Origin: an uncultured SAR86 cluster bacterium
GTDB lineage: Bacteria > Pseudomonadota > Gammaproteobacteria > Magnimaribacterales > D2472
Reading direction: 5' to 3'
DNA: 64,000 nt
Assembly: GCA_902602185.1 (NCBI GenBank)
Contig: CACKPV010000002.1
Location: forward strand, 124,001 to 188,000
Shown: in pieces, positions 28,359 through 34,403 of the stretch
Numbering within the stretch: the stretch's first letter is position 1
Layout: every line of letters begins with the position of its first letter
The notes under the pieces: model-generated
Told to the model about the DNA's origin: nothing
Databases searched by the model: none
What the model saw: the letters and a program-made list of their open reading frames with translations, nothing else
Translations under genes and position numbers: made by a program

Positions 28359-29203
28359 AAAGACTTTTAAGTTTCTGTTACTTAATGCGACTTGATAAGC
28401 CAATAGGAATTTTTTTACTCCTTTGGCCAGCACTCATTGCCTTTTTTATTACAACTCCTGCACCCATAAATACCTCTTATCTATTCATTGTAATTATTGG
28501 AGCTATAGTTACTCGATCTGCAGGTTGTGTAATTAATGATATTTTTGATAAAGATTTTGATGCACAAGTGGAAAGAACTAAATCTCGTCCCCTAGCAGAT
28601 CAATCTTTGTCTGTTACTGATGCTTGGATAACTTTTTTTGTGCTAGGCGTAGTTGCCCTACTTTTATTACTTCTCCTTCCAAAAGCAGCAATCCTTTCAT
28701 CAATTCTTCTTGCTGTTTTAATTGTCCTTTATCCCTTATCAAAGCGCATTATAAAAATACCGCAACTATTTTTGGGTATTACATTTGGAAGTTCTGTCAT
28801 TGTTGTATCAGCAATGCATGATGCTCTTTTTTCTGAAGTTATGTGGTTATTATTCCTGGCTAATTTTTGTTGGATAATAGCTTATGATTCGTACTATGCG
28901 ATGTGTGATCAAGATGATGATATCTTGCTCGGCATAAACTCATCTGCATTGTACTGGGGCAACAATACCACTAAATATATTTTGTTATTGCAAATGAATG
29001 TTCTTTTGCTTTTAGGATTTTTAGGGGGCTTAACCAACATGGGATATGTTTGGTTTGTTGGCTTATTTTTTGTGTTTATCTGTTTTATTTTTCAATTATA
29101 TCAAGCACGACAAAAGAACTATCTTCTTGCCTTTAAAAATAATAATTACGTTGGTTTCATTATTTTGCTTGCTCTACTAGTTGAAAAATATATTATGATT
29201 TAA
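28355..29203 (+). CDS. ubiA: 4-hydroxybenzoate polyprenyltransferase UbiA
   Basis: UbiA is an inner-membrane enzyme that prenylates the ring made by UbiC. The Mg-diphosphate motifs are visible as NDIFDKDFDAQVERTKSRPLA (first Asp-rich motif, within about residues 68-88) and CDQDDDILLGINSSAL (second). MRLDKPIGIFLLLWPAL at the N terminus and eight or nine predicted transmembrane helices fit. At 282 residues it is full length. Confidence 0.95.
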   Translation: MKRLLSFCYLMRLDKPIGIFLLLWPALIAFFITTPAPINTSYLFIVIIGAIVTRSAGCVINDIFDKDFDAQVERTKSRPLADQSLSVTDAWITFFVLGVVALLLLLLLPKAAILSSILLAVLIVLYPLSKRIIKIPQLFLGITFGSSVIVVSAMHDALFSEVMWLLFLANFCWIIAYDSYYAMCDQDDDILLGINSSALYWGNNTTKYILLLQMNVLLLLGFLGGLTNMGYVWFVGLFFVFICFIFQLYQARQKNYLLAFKNNNYVGFIILLALLVEKYIMI

Positions 29204-29209
29204 CTGAAA

Positions 29210-29617
29210 ATGAAAATACTACCTAAAACACTACCTCATTTAAAATTGTGTGCTGCCAACTACTCCCAGTTAATGCAAATCTTTGGTGGCAAGTTTTTAG
29301 ATAAATCATCATTTAGGGGTTTGGATGACTTAGCTTTAATTACTGTGACAAAAGTTTTTGAATCAGAACATACTGCCTCACTAGAGTTTAAGCAGGTAGA
29401 TCAGAAGAATAAATTAAATTCTTTTTTGCTGCGTATTTGTCTATATAAAGATGCAAAATTAGCCGAAGTTACATCTTATCAGGGTGAGAAACCAATGCCT
29501 TTCTATTTTAAAAAGACACATGCACAATCTTCTGACGAACATGCGCAACAAAATCTATTCTTTGCTGAGTTTTTAGAAAACTTAAAAACACTTCAATTTT
29601 TACAAAAACCTCAGTGA
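29210..29617 (+). CDS. yqiB: DUF1249 family protein (YqiB-like)
   Basis: The 135-residue protein matches DUF1249: an N-terminal LPHLKLCAANYSQLMQI segment, a central LEFKQVDQKN block and a C-terminal YDAKLAEVTSYQ-like region (YKDAKLAEVTSYQGE). Function is unknown. In E. coli yqiB is close to yqiA, and here the two overlap by 4 bp, which supports both names. A short hydrophilic tail (KKTHAQSSDEHAQQN) precedes the C-terminal helix. Confidence 0.8.
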   Translation: MKILPKTLPHLKLCAANYSQLMQIFGGKFLDKSSFRGLDDLALITVTKVFESEHTASLEFKQVDQKNKLNSFLLRICLYKDAKLAEVTSYQGEKPMPFYFKKTHAQSSDEHAQQNLFFAEFLENLKTLQFLQKPQ

Positions 29618-30192
29618 CAATATTTTATTTTCACGGTTTCGCATCATCAGCTCAATCTACCAAAGCTGTTGTGTTTAAAGAATATATCAATGAGCATTTC
29701 CCCCAAATAAAGATTGTAGTGCCGGATATTGCTAATAAAATTGAGGATTCATTCATTCAACTAAAGCAACTCATCAAGCAAGAGGCTGGAAATAAATGTT
29801 TTATTGGTAGTTCACTGGGAGGCTTTTATGCTTCGTTTTTTGCAGAGCAGTTAAATGCCAAAGCAGTCTTAATTAATCCTGCTTCTACGCCCTATTTAGG
29901 GATGGAAATGTATCTTGGAATGAATACCAATCATGCTACAAATGAAGAGTTTGAAATTACTGATGAAGATTTACAGTGTTTGAAAACACATAATGTTTCC
30001 TCTTTGAAGAATCCAAAAAATTATTTGATTTTGCACGAAACTGGGGATGAAGTTATTCCCTCACAATATACGTTTGATTTTTATCAAGGTTGCTATTTTA
30101 TCGTCAGATCCGGAGGCAGCCACTCCTTTGATTCGTTTGCGCAACATCTCCAAAGTATCACTGATTTCTTACAACTCTCAAAAAGTAAGTAA
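29614..30192 (+). CDS. yqiA: YqiA-like alpha/beta-hydrolase esterase
   Basis: The 192-residue protein is a small alpha/beta hydrolase. IFYFHGFASSAQSTKAV opens with the oxyanion-hole HGF, FIGSSLGGFYASF has the nucleophile elbow G-x-S-x-G, a late DEVIP segment (ETGDEVIP) supplies the likely Asp, and GGSHSF supplies the His. E. coli YqiA is an esterase of unknown physiological substrate. The start is a GTG at 29614 inside the end of yqiB. A non-coding leader of about 280 bp follows, before glnII. Confidence 0.88.
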   Translation: MTIFYFHGFASSAQSTKAVVFKEYINEHFPQIKIVVPDIANKIEDSFIQLKQLIKQEAGNKCFIGSSLGGFYASFFAEQLNAKAVLINPASTPYLGMEMYLGMNTNHATNEEFEITDEDLQCLKTHNVSSLKNPKNYLILHETGDEVIPSQYTFDFYQGCYFIVRSGGSHSFDSFAQHLQSITDFLQLSKSK

Positions 30193-30241
30193 AATTTTTT
30201 AATGTTTTCATAAAAAACATGGGATATGTCCTGCCCTACTC

Positions 30242-30269
30242 TTGCGTACTGCAATCAAACAAGTAAAAT
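30242..30269 (+). promoter_or_regulatory. Candidate sigma-70 promoter for the glnII leader
   Basis: TTGCGT at 30242-30247 and TAAAAT at 30264-30269 are separated by 16 bases. A transcript would start near 30276, about 70 bases before the glutamine aptamer. The -35 element matches four of six consensus bases and the -10 matches five of six. Other arrangements in this AT-rich leader cannot be excluded. Confidence 0.4.
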
Positions 30270-30346
30270 TAAATGGCATTTTAATTTTGCACCATACTCC
30301 ATGGTTAAAAAGGAGCCCGTTAACGTGGGTTAGTTAGAGTTAAAAT

Positions 30347-30393
30347 CGTTCATCTTCTTTGGAAGACGGAAGTAGGCAGTTGCCGAAGGAACG
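30347..30393 (+). ncRNA. Glutamine riboswitch (glnA RNA motif)
   Basis: The leader of glnII contains the conserved core of the glnA glutamine aptamer. P1 pairs CGTTC 30347-30351 with GAACG 30389-30393. P2 pairs TCTTC 30353-30357 with GAAGA 30362-30366. The invariant CGGAAGTAGG runs 30367-30376, P3 pairs GGC 30375-30377 with GCC 30382-30384, and GAAGGAACGC closes the core at 30385-30394. This order and these bases are what I recall as the family consensus. A hairpin (30401-30405 with 30413-30417) follows but has no T-run, so control is more likely at translation, with the AGGAG at 30466 about 75 bases downstream of the aptamer. Glutamine binding would be expected to lower GlnII synthesis. Confidence 0.88.
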
Positions 30394-30476
30394 CGTTCGT
30401 TAAACCGATCGAGTTTAGCTTCAAAGATCCTGCAGACAAAAAATGCAAACATTTTGTTAATTTTTAGGAGAAATAA

Positions 30477-31445
30477 ATGAAAACATATGAATATATTTGG
30501 TTAGATGGTTATCAACCAGAACCGCAAATGCGAAGCAAGGTCAAAGCTACAGAAGATGAAACTCCACCGGACTGGTCTTTTGATGGTTCATCCACACAAC
30601 AAGCAGAAGGAGGCAGCTCAGATTGTCTACTTTTACCAGTGCAGACTTATGCAAATCCCAACGGCCATGACCTTGTGATGACACAAGTTCAGGCTGCTGA
30701 TCATACTACACACCCCTCAAATTTTAGAGCTGCAGCTGCCGAAGTAGTCACCGATGAGTGGTGGTTTGGTTTTGAGCAAGAATTTTTCTTTACCGATCCT
30801 GATAAAGGTGAGCCTCTAGGTTGGGAAGACGGTGAACCGCGTCCTCAAGGGGACTATTATTGTGGAGTTGGTGCAGCTAATGTTGTGGGAAGAGAAATCT
30901 CGGATGCGCATCTTCATGCTTGTCTTGATTTAGGTATTACCTTAACGGGCACAAATGCTGAAGTGGCTTTGGGTCAGTGGGAATATCAATGTTTTGGTAA
31001 AGGGATCAAAGCTGCAGATGATCTGTGGGTCAGTCGCTACCTTTTATTTAAAATTGCTGAAGAGTTTGGAGTCGGTGTCAACCTTCATCCTAAACCTAAA
31101 ACTGGAGACTGGAATGGTTCTGGAATGCATACTAACTTCTCAAATGAAGCTATGCGAACTGCAGGCTCTGAGGAATTATTTTCCAGCATGTGTGACAAAC
31201 TTGGAGCAGTCCACGAAGAAGGTATTGCTGCTTATGGTTCGGATAACGATATGCGACTAACCGGTTTGCATGAAACACAAAGCATTGATACTTTCTCCTA
31301 TGGAGTCAGTGATAGAGGTGCAAGTATTCGTATTCCCGTATATACCGTCGAGCATGACTGGAATGGGTATCTAGAGGATAGACGTCCAGCATCCAATGCA
31401 GATCCTTACAAGATTCTTGCACATATTGTAGGAACCCTTTCCTAA
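30477..31445 (+). CDS. glnII: Glutamine synthetase type II (eukaryote-like GSII)
   Basis: This enzyme makes glutamine from glutamate and ammonia. It is GSII, not the common dodecameric GSI. The N terminus YEYIWLDGYQ with PDWSFDGSST is the beta-grasp region, FEQEFFF, GQWEYQCFG, GDWNGSGMHTNFS and MRLTGLHETQ carry the active-site Glu, His and Arg residues, and GASIRIP and YLEDRRPASNADPY close the protein. At 322 residues it is a little shorter than typical bacterial GlnII. GSII lacks the adenylylation tyrosine loop of GSI, so GlnE-type control should not apply. The leader riboswitch gives a direct feedback alternative. A clear TAGGAG precedes the ATG. A strong hairpin follows the stop. Confidence 0.97.
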   Translation: MKTYEYIWLDGYQPEPQMRSKVKATEDETPPDWSFDGSSTQQAEGGSSDCLLLPVQTYANPNGHDLVMTQVQAADHTTHPSNFRAAAAEVVTDEWWFGFEQEFFFTDPDKGEPLGWEDGEPRPQGDYYCGVGAANVVGREISDAHLHACLDLGITLTGTNAEVALGQWEYQCFGKGIKAADDLWVSRYLLFKIAEEFGVGVNLHPKPKTGDWNGSGMHTNFSNEAMRTAGSEELFSSMCDKLGAVHEEGIAAYGSDNDMRLTGLHETQSIDTFSYGVSDRGASIRIPVYTVEHDWNGYLEDRRPASNADPYKILAHIVGTLS

Positions 31446-31459
31446 AACACTAACATCTC

Positions 31460-31494
31460 AAACCGGTGGTATCCTTCCACCGGTTTGAATTTTC
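31460..31494 (+). terminator. Rho-independent terminator of glnII
   Basis: A perfect 10-bp stem (AAACCGGTGG 31460-31469, CCACCGGTTT 31477-31486) with a 7-base loop lies 15 bp after the glnII stop. It is followed by GAATTTTC, a short, imperfect T-run. The symmetry could also serve the convergent 31516-31809 gene, whose minus-strand transcript would read AAACCGG... into A/T-rich sequence. Confidence 0.75.
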
Positions 31495-31515
31495 AGATCT
31501 AGACTTAACTATTTA

Positions 31516-31809
31516 CTATTTATGTTCCAAAACAATGGGGCCTGAGGCTGGATCCGTAATACCAACCTCCTCATTAATAGTTATTAACATATGTCTAATA
31601 GTATCTAAGAAACTAATCATCTTAGGCATTGCCTCATCCATAGCATCTTTTGATTCCCATAATCCAATGCTACAAAATTTGTTTTCTGCAATCTGAACAA
31701 GTTGACCCGATACTTGTCCAACATGCAGTGATTCATTCTGGAAAGCATCAAAGAAGTCATTCTCCAGTTCCGGTTTGACATGAAATTTAACAATATTCAT
31801 ATGTGGCAT
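31516..31809 (-). CDS. Antibiotic-biosynthesis-monooxygenase-like (dimeric alpha/beta barrel) protein
   Basis: The 97-residue protein has a ferredoxin-like ABM/dimeric alpha-beta barrel pattern. A first strand MNIVKFHVKPE is followed by a helix FFDAFQNE, a strand GQLVQIAENKFCSIGLWES with the typical W, and a helix DAMDEAMPKMISFLDTI. Such proteins range from quinol monooxygenases to stress-related enzymes, so no reaction is assigned. ATG starts at 31809 and 31800 are both possible. It is convergent with glnII and transcribed on its own. Confidence 0.6.
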   Translation of the reverse strand: MPHMNIVKFHVKPELENDFFDAFQNESLHVGQVSGQLVQIAENKFCSIGLWESKDAMDEAMPKMISFLDTIRHMLITINEEVGITDPASGPIVLEHK

Positions 31810-31890
31810 GTGTATTTCTCCAAAATTAAGTACTTAAATTATTATGACAAAAAAACTGTATGTTTAGTAAAGCGTGTTTATTTCTTTTGA

Positions 31891-32307
31891 TTAGTTTCTG
31901 ACCAACGGCAAAGACTCTTCCACCCAAGTTAACATCCCTCCTTTTAAGATCAGGGTTTGTTTAAAATCTCTTTTTTGTAACTTTTCTCCTATATTAGCTG
32001 AATCCCTTCCCATTTCACAAATTAAAATAATAGGTTTATCTTTATGTTTATCTAAATCGCTGGAATTGTTATCAAAATCTGCAGACGGAATATTTTTTGA
32101 ACCGGTAATGTGGCCAGTTTCAAATAACTCTTTCTTCCGCAGATCAATAATCATGCCATTTTCTTTGTTCACAATTCTGGTTAAATCATTTGGACTTATG
32201 CGCTGTCCGCCTTTCTTCATCTCTGATCGGAAAAACAGGAAAACAAATAAGAATAATGGAACTGAGTAAAACCAGTAATCAATCAAAAAAAGGTTAAATT
32301 CCAACAT
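31891..32307 (-). CDS. Membrane-anchored rhodanese-like protein (YibN-like)
   Basis: The 138-residue protein has one N-terminal transmembrane helix (about residues 10-27, YWFYSVPLFLFVFLFF) and a cytosolic rhodanese domain. MIIDLRKKELFETGHITGSKNIP is the CH2A-type substrate-fold motif, and ILICEMGRDS carries the active-site Cys. This architecture matches YibN, often found next to gpm genes, and gpmA is divergent 45 bp away here. Sulfur transfer is inferred from family; the acceptor is unknown. Confidence 0.88.
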   Translation of the reverse strand: MLEFNLFLIDYWFYSVPLFLFVFLFFRSEMKKGGQRISPNDLTRIVNKENGMIIDLRKKELFETGHITGSKNIPSADFDNNSSDLDKHKDKPIILICEMGRDSANIGEKLQKRDFKQTLILKGGMLTWVEESLPLVRN

Positions 32308-32352
32308 ATATCTATCTATTATCCATTAAAATAATCAATATCACAGATAATT

Positions 32353-32964
32353 ATGAATTTAGTTCTTGTAAGGCATGGTCAAAGTGAGTGGAATGCTCTC
32401 AACCTATTTACTGGCTGGAAAGATCCAGGTTTAACCGACCAAGGCAGACAAGAAGCAAATCAAGCAGGGCAATTGATTCAAAGCCTTAATCTTGATTTTG
32501 ATGTGATGTTTACTTCTGCATTGGTTCGGGCGCAACTGACCGGAGACATTATTTTAAATATTATTAAACAGACTCATATTCCCACAATCAAAAATCAAGC
32601 ACTGAATGAGCGAAATTATGGTGATTTAGCTGGTCTCAATAAAGATGATGCACGAGCAAAATGGGGGGCAGAGCAGGTACAAATTTGGCGACGTTCCTAC
32701 GATATCCCCCCTCCAGGAGGAGAAAGTTTAAAAGATACCGGAGAGCGAGTGATGCCCTACTTCAATCAAGAAATCTTACCGTTGATTAAAAAAGGTCAAA
32801 ATATCTTGATTTCAGCTCATGGCAATTCCTTGAGATCAATGATTAAGTTTCTCGACAATATTTCAGACACCGAGATAGTAAAGTTAGAAATACCAACCGG
32901 TGCCCCGATCCATTTTACTTTTAATGAACACGGTGATGTCGACTCTCGCACGGACTTGTTTTAG
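32353..32964 (+). CDS. gpmA: 2,3-bisphosphoglycerate-dependent phosphoglycerate mutase
   Basis: GpmA interconverts 3- and 2-phosphoglycerate in glycolysis and gluconeogenesis. LVLVRHGQSEWNALNLFTGW contains the catalytic RHG, then DPGLTDQGRQEA, SALVRAQLT, LNERNYGDLAGLNK and LISAHGNSLRSMIKFLD with the second His. At 203 residues it is shorter than the 250-residue E. coli enzyme, but the motif spacing is complete. It is divergent from the rhodanese gene and followed 4 bp later by mutY. Confidence 0.9.
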   Translation: MNLVLVRHGQSEWNALNLFTGWKDPGLTDQGRQEANQAGQLIQSLNLDFDVMFTSALVRAQLTGDIILNIIKQTHIPTIKNQALNERNYGDLAGLNKDDARAKWGAEQVQIWRRSYDIPPPGGESLKDTGERVMPYFNQEILPLIKKGQNILISAHGNSLRSMIKFLDNISDTEIVKLEIPTGAPIHFTFNEHGDVDSRTDLF

Positions 32965-32968
32965 AACT

Positions 32969-33955
32969 ATGCACTCTGACTTTCCTCAAAAAATCGTTAG
33001 CTGGTATACAGTCAATGGGAGAAAAGATCTGCCATGGAGACGCAATATATCTGGATACCGCATTTGGATTTCCGAAATCATGTTACAGCAAACACAGGTC
33101 AAAACTGTCATTCCCTATTACCAAAAATTTATTAAATACTTCCCTTCTTTGTCAAAACTTTTGCAAGCATCAGAGGATGAGATACTGTCATTGTGGGCAG
33201 GCCTTGGTTTTTATCGACGTGCCAAGAATATTTATAAAGCTTGCAGAATCATAGAAACCGATTTCAGTGGACGATTTCCAAGAACTTTTGATGATTTAAT
33301 TCAACTTCCAGGTATCGGTAGATCAACTGCGGGAGCCATTATGTCTATTGCTTATCAGCAACCGTTTCCGATTCTTGATGCGAATGTTAAAAGAGTGCTA
33401 TCCAGATACATTGCTTTGGATCAAAATCTTAAGCAACCTGAAAAAATTCTTTGGCAAGCATCTGAAGAAATGACAGCTAAGGAAAATATCTTTGAATATA
33501 CTCAAGGCATTATGGATTTAGGGGCAACAGTATGCACGGCTGCAAAACCGAGTTGTCAGCAATGTCCAGTTGAAAAAGGTTGTGGCAGTGCTCATATGGT
33601 TCTTGCCAATAAACCAAAACGTCGTTCAACCGCGAATCCTACACGAAAGTTACATTTTGTATTACCAATGTCAGATAAAGGGTTTTTAATGCAAAAAAAA
33701 TTGGAGGCAGAATATTGGGAGAGTTTGTGGGTTCCTCTATCAAAGGATCTTATAGGAAATATTCCAATAAATGCCTCCGTTGACCTTCAACATAAACTCA
33801 GCCACCTAAACCTCAAGATCAAAATAGATATCACTCAGGCAGCTCCTGATGAACAATTATTATCCAATCAAGAATATAAATGGATTAACAAAACGGACAT
33901 TGCAGCTTATGCTATGCCTACACCAATAAGAAAGTTGCTGGAGCATTATGTCTAA
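32969..33955 (+). CDS. mutY: Adenine DNA glycosylase MutY
   Basis: MutY removes adenine mispaired with 8-oxoguanine. KDLPWRRN, ISEIMLQQTQVKTVIPYY, WAGLGFYRRAKN, the helix-hairpin-helix LIQLPGIGRSTAGAI, and DANVKRVLSR with the catalytic Asp are present. The [4Fe-4S] cluster ligands are CTAAKPSCQQCPVEKGC (C-x6-C-x2-C-x5-C). A NUDIX-like C-terminal domain follows. The ATG at 32969 is used because the frame upstream of it overlaps gpmA. The product is 328 residues. It overlaps yggX by 8 bp. Confidence 0.95.
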   Translation: MHSDFPQKIVSWYTVNGRKDLPWRRNISGYRIWISEIMLQQTQVKTVIPYYQKFIKYFPSLSKLLQASEDEILSLWAGLGFYRRAKNIYKACRIIETDFSGRFPRTFDDLIQLPGIGRSTAGAIMSIAYQQPFPILDANVKRVLSRYIALDQNLKQPEKILWQASEEMTAKENIFEYTQGIMDLGATVCTAAKPSCQQCPVEKGCGSAHMVLANKPKRRSTANPTRKLHFVLPMSDKGFLMQKKLEAEYWESLWVPLSKDLIGNIPINASVDLQHKLSHLNLKIKIDITQAAPDEQLLSNQEYKWINKTDIAAYAMPTPIRKLLEHYV

Positions 33956-34223
33956 AACTATTTTTTGTAAAAAGTATCAAAAAGATTTGCCAGCACTAGA
34001 GCAGCCCCCTATGCCAGGACCGTTAGGATTAAAACTTCAGGAGACCATCTCGCAAGAGGCCTGGGAAGCATGGAAATCACATCAAACCACACTTATCAAT
34101 GAAAAACATTTGGATATGTCAAATGCGGATAATCGACACTGGTTATTAGAGCAGATGGAATTGTTCTTTGAGAATAAAGACTATGCCAAAGCGGCTGGAT
34201 TTAAAGCTTTAGATGAAGAATGA
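33948..34223 (+). CDS. yggX: Probable Fe(2+)-trafficking protein YggX
   Basis: The 91-residue protein opens SKTIFCKKYQKDLPALEQPP, with the conserved Cys, then PMPGPLGLKLQETISQEAWEAW, LINEKHLDM and NRHWLLEQMELFF. YggX protects iron-sulfur clusters from oxidative damage and is usually encoded beside mutY, itself an iron-sulfur enzyme. Its stop codon overlaps the -35 box of the tRNA-Phe promoter. Confidence 0.95.
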   Translation: MSKTIFCKKYQKDLPALEQPPMPGPLGLKLQETISQEAWEAWKSHQTTLINEKHLDMSNADNRHWLLEQMELFFENKDYAKAAGFKALDEE

Positions 34224-34248
34224 CAAGTTTGAAATTCTTAGCTATAAT
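34220..34248 (+). promoter_or_regulatory. tRNA-Phe promoter
   Basis: ATGACA at 34220-34225 (one mismatch to TTGACA) and a perfect TATAAT at 34243-34248 are separated by 17 bases. The predicted start is near 34255, nine bases before the mature tRNA. The -35 box overlaps the yggX stop codon. Confidence 0.75.
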
Positions 34249-34263
34249 CCATGAATCAATTTT

Positions 34264-34339
34264 GCCCAGATAGCTCAGTTGGTAGAGCAAAGGACTGAAA
34301 ATCCTTGTGTCGGTGGTTCGATCCCACCTCTGGGCACCA
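34264..34339 (+). tRNA. tRNA-Phe (anticodon GAA)
   Basis: The 76-base cloverleaf has a 7-bp acceptor stem (GCCCAGA with TCTGGGC), a D-arm GCTCAGTTGGTAGAGC, an anticodon stem AAGGA/TCCTT enclosing CTGAAAA with GAA at 34297-34299, a T-arm GGTGGTTCGATCCCACC, and an encoded CCA end at 34337-34339. Its 3' half is duplicated at 39831-39877, marking it as the integration target of the island downstream. Confidence 0.97.
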
Positions 34340-34340
34340 T
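34294..34340 (+). repeat. attL: tRNA-Phe 3' segment, left direct repeat of the island
   Basis: The 47 bases from the anticodon stem through the encoded CCA plus one T are identical to 39831-39877. The match begins at ACTGAAAAT in the anticodon region and ends at GCACCAT. Both flanks diverge at once. Integration into the 3' half of a tRNA with restoration of the gene is the mode used by P4-type tyrosine recombinases. Confidence 0.9.
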
Positions 34341-34367
34341 TCTTAAATCATTCTTCAGATTTAAACA

Positions 34368-34393
34368 GGTGAACAGTCAGTTGCCTGTTCACC
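34368..34393 (+). terminator. Hairpin between tRNA-Phe and the island operon
   Basis: A 9-bp perfect stem (GGTGAACAG 34368-34376, CTGTTCACC 34385-34393) with an 8-base loop is followed by AAATTGATTTTTAATT. It lies between the tRNA and the end of the convergent helicase gene, inside the island. It can terminate the tRNA transcript and possibly the operon from the other side. Confidence 0.6.
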
Positions 34394-34403
34394 AAATTGA
34401 TTT

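Noticed and set aside
30201-30221. Terminator after yqiA (ATGTTTT ... AAAACAT)
   Set aside because: The stem is short, A/T-only apart from one G-C pair at each end, and lacks a following T-run, so it cannot be called a terminator with confidence.
30273-30291. Sigma-54-like promoter (TGGCA ... TTTGCA) before glnII
   Set aside because: The GG-to-GC spacing is 12 bases, while sigma-54 promoters need 10. A TGCACCA half-site overlaps it, but the matching NtrC half-site is spaced wrongly.
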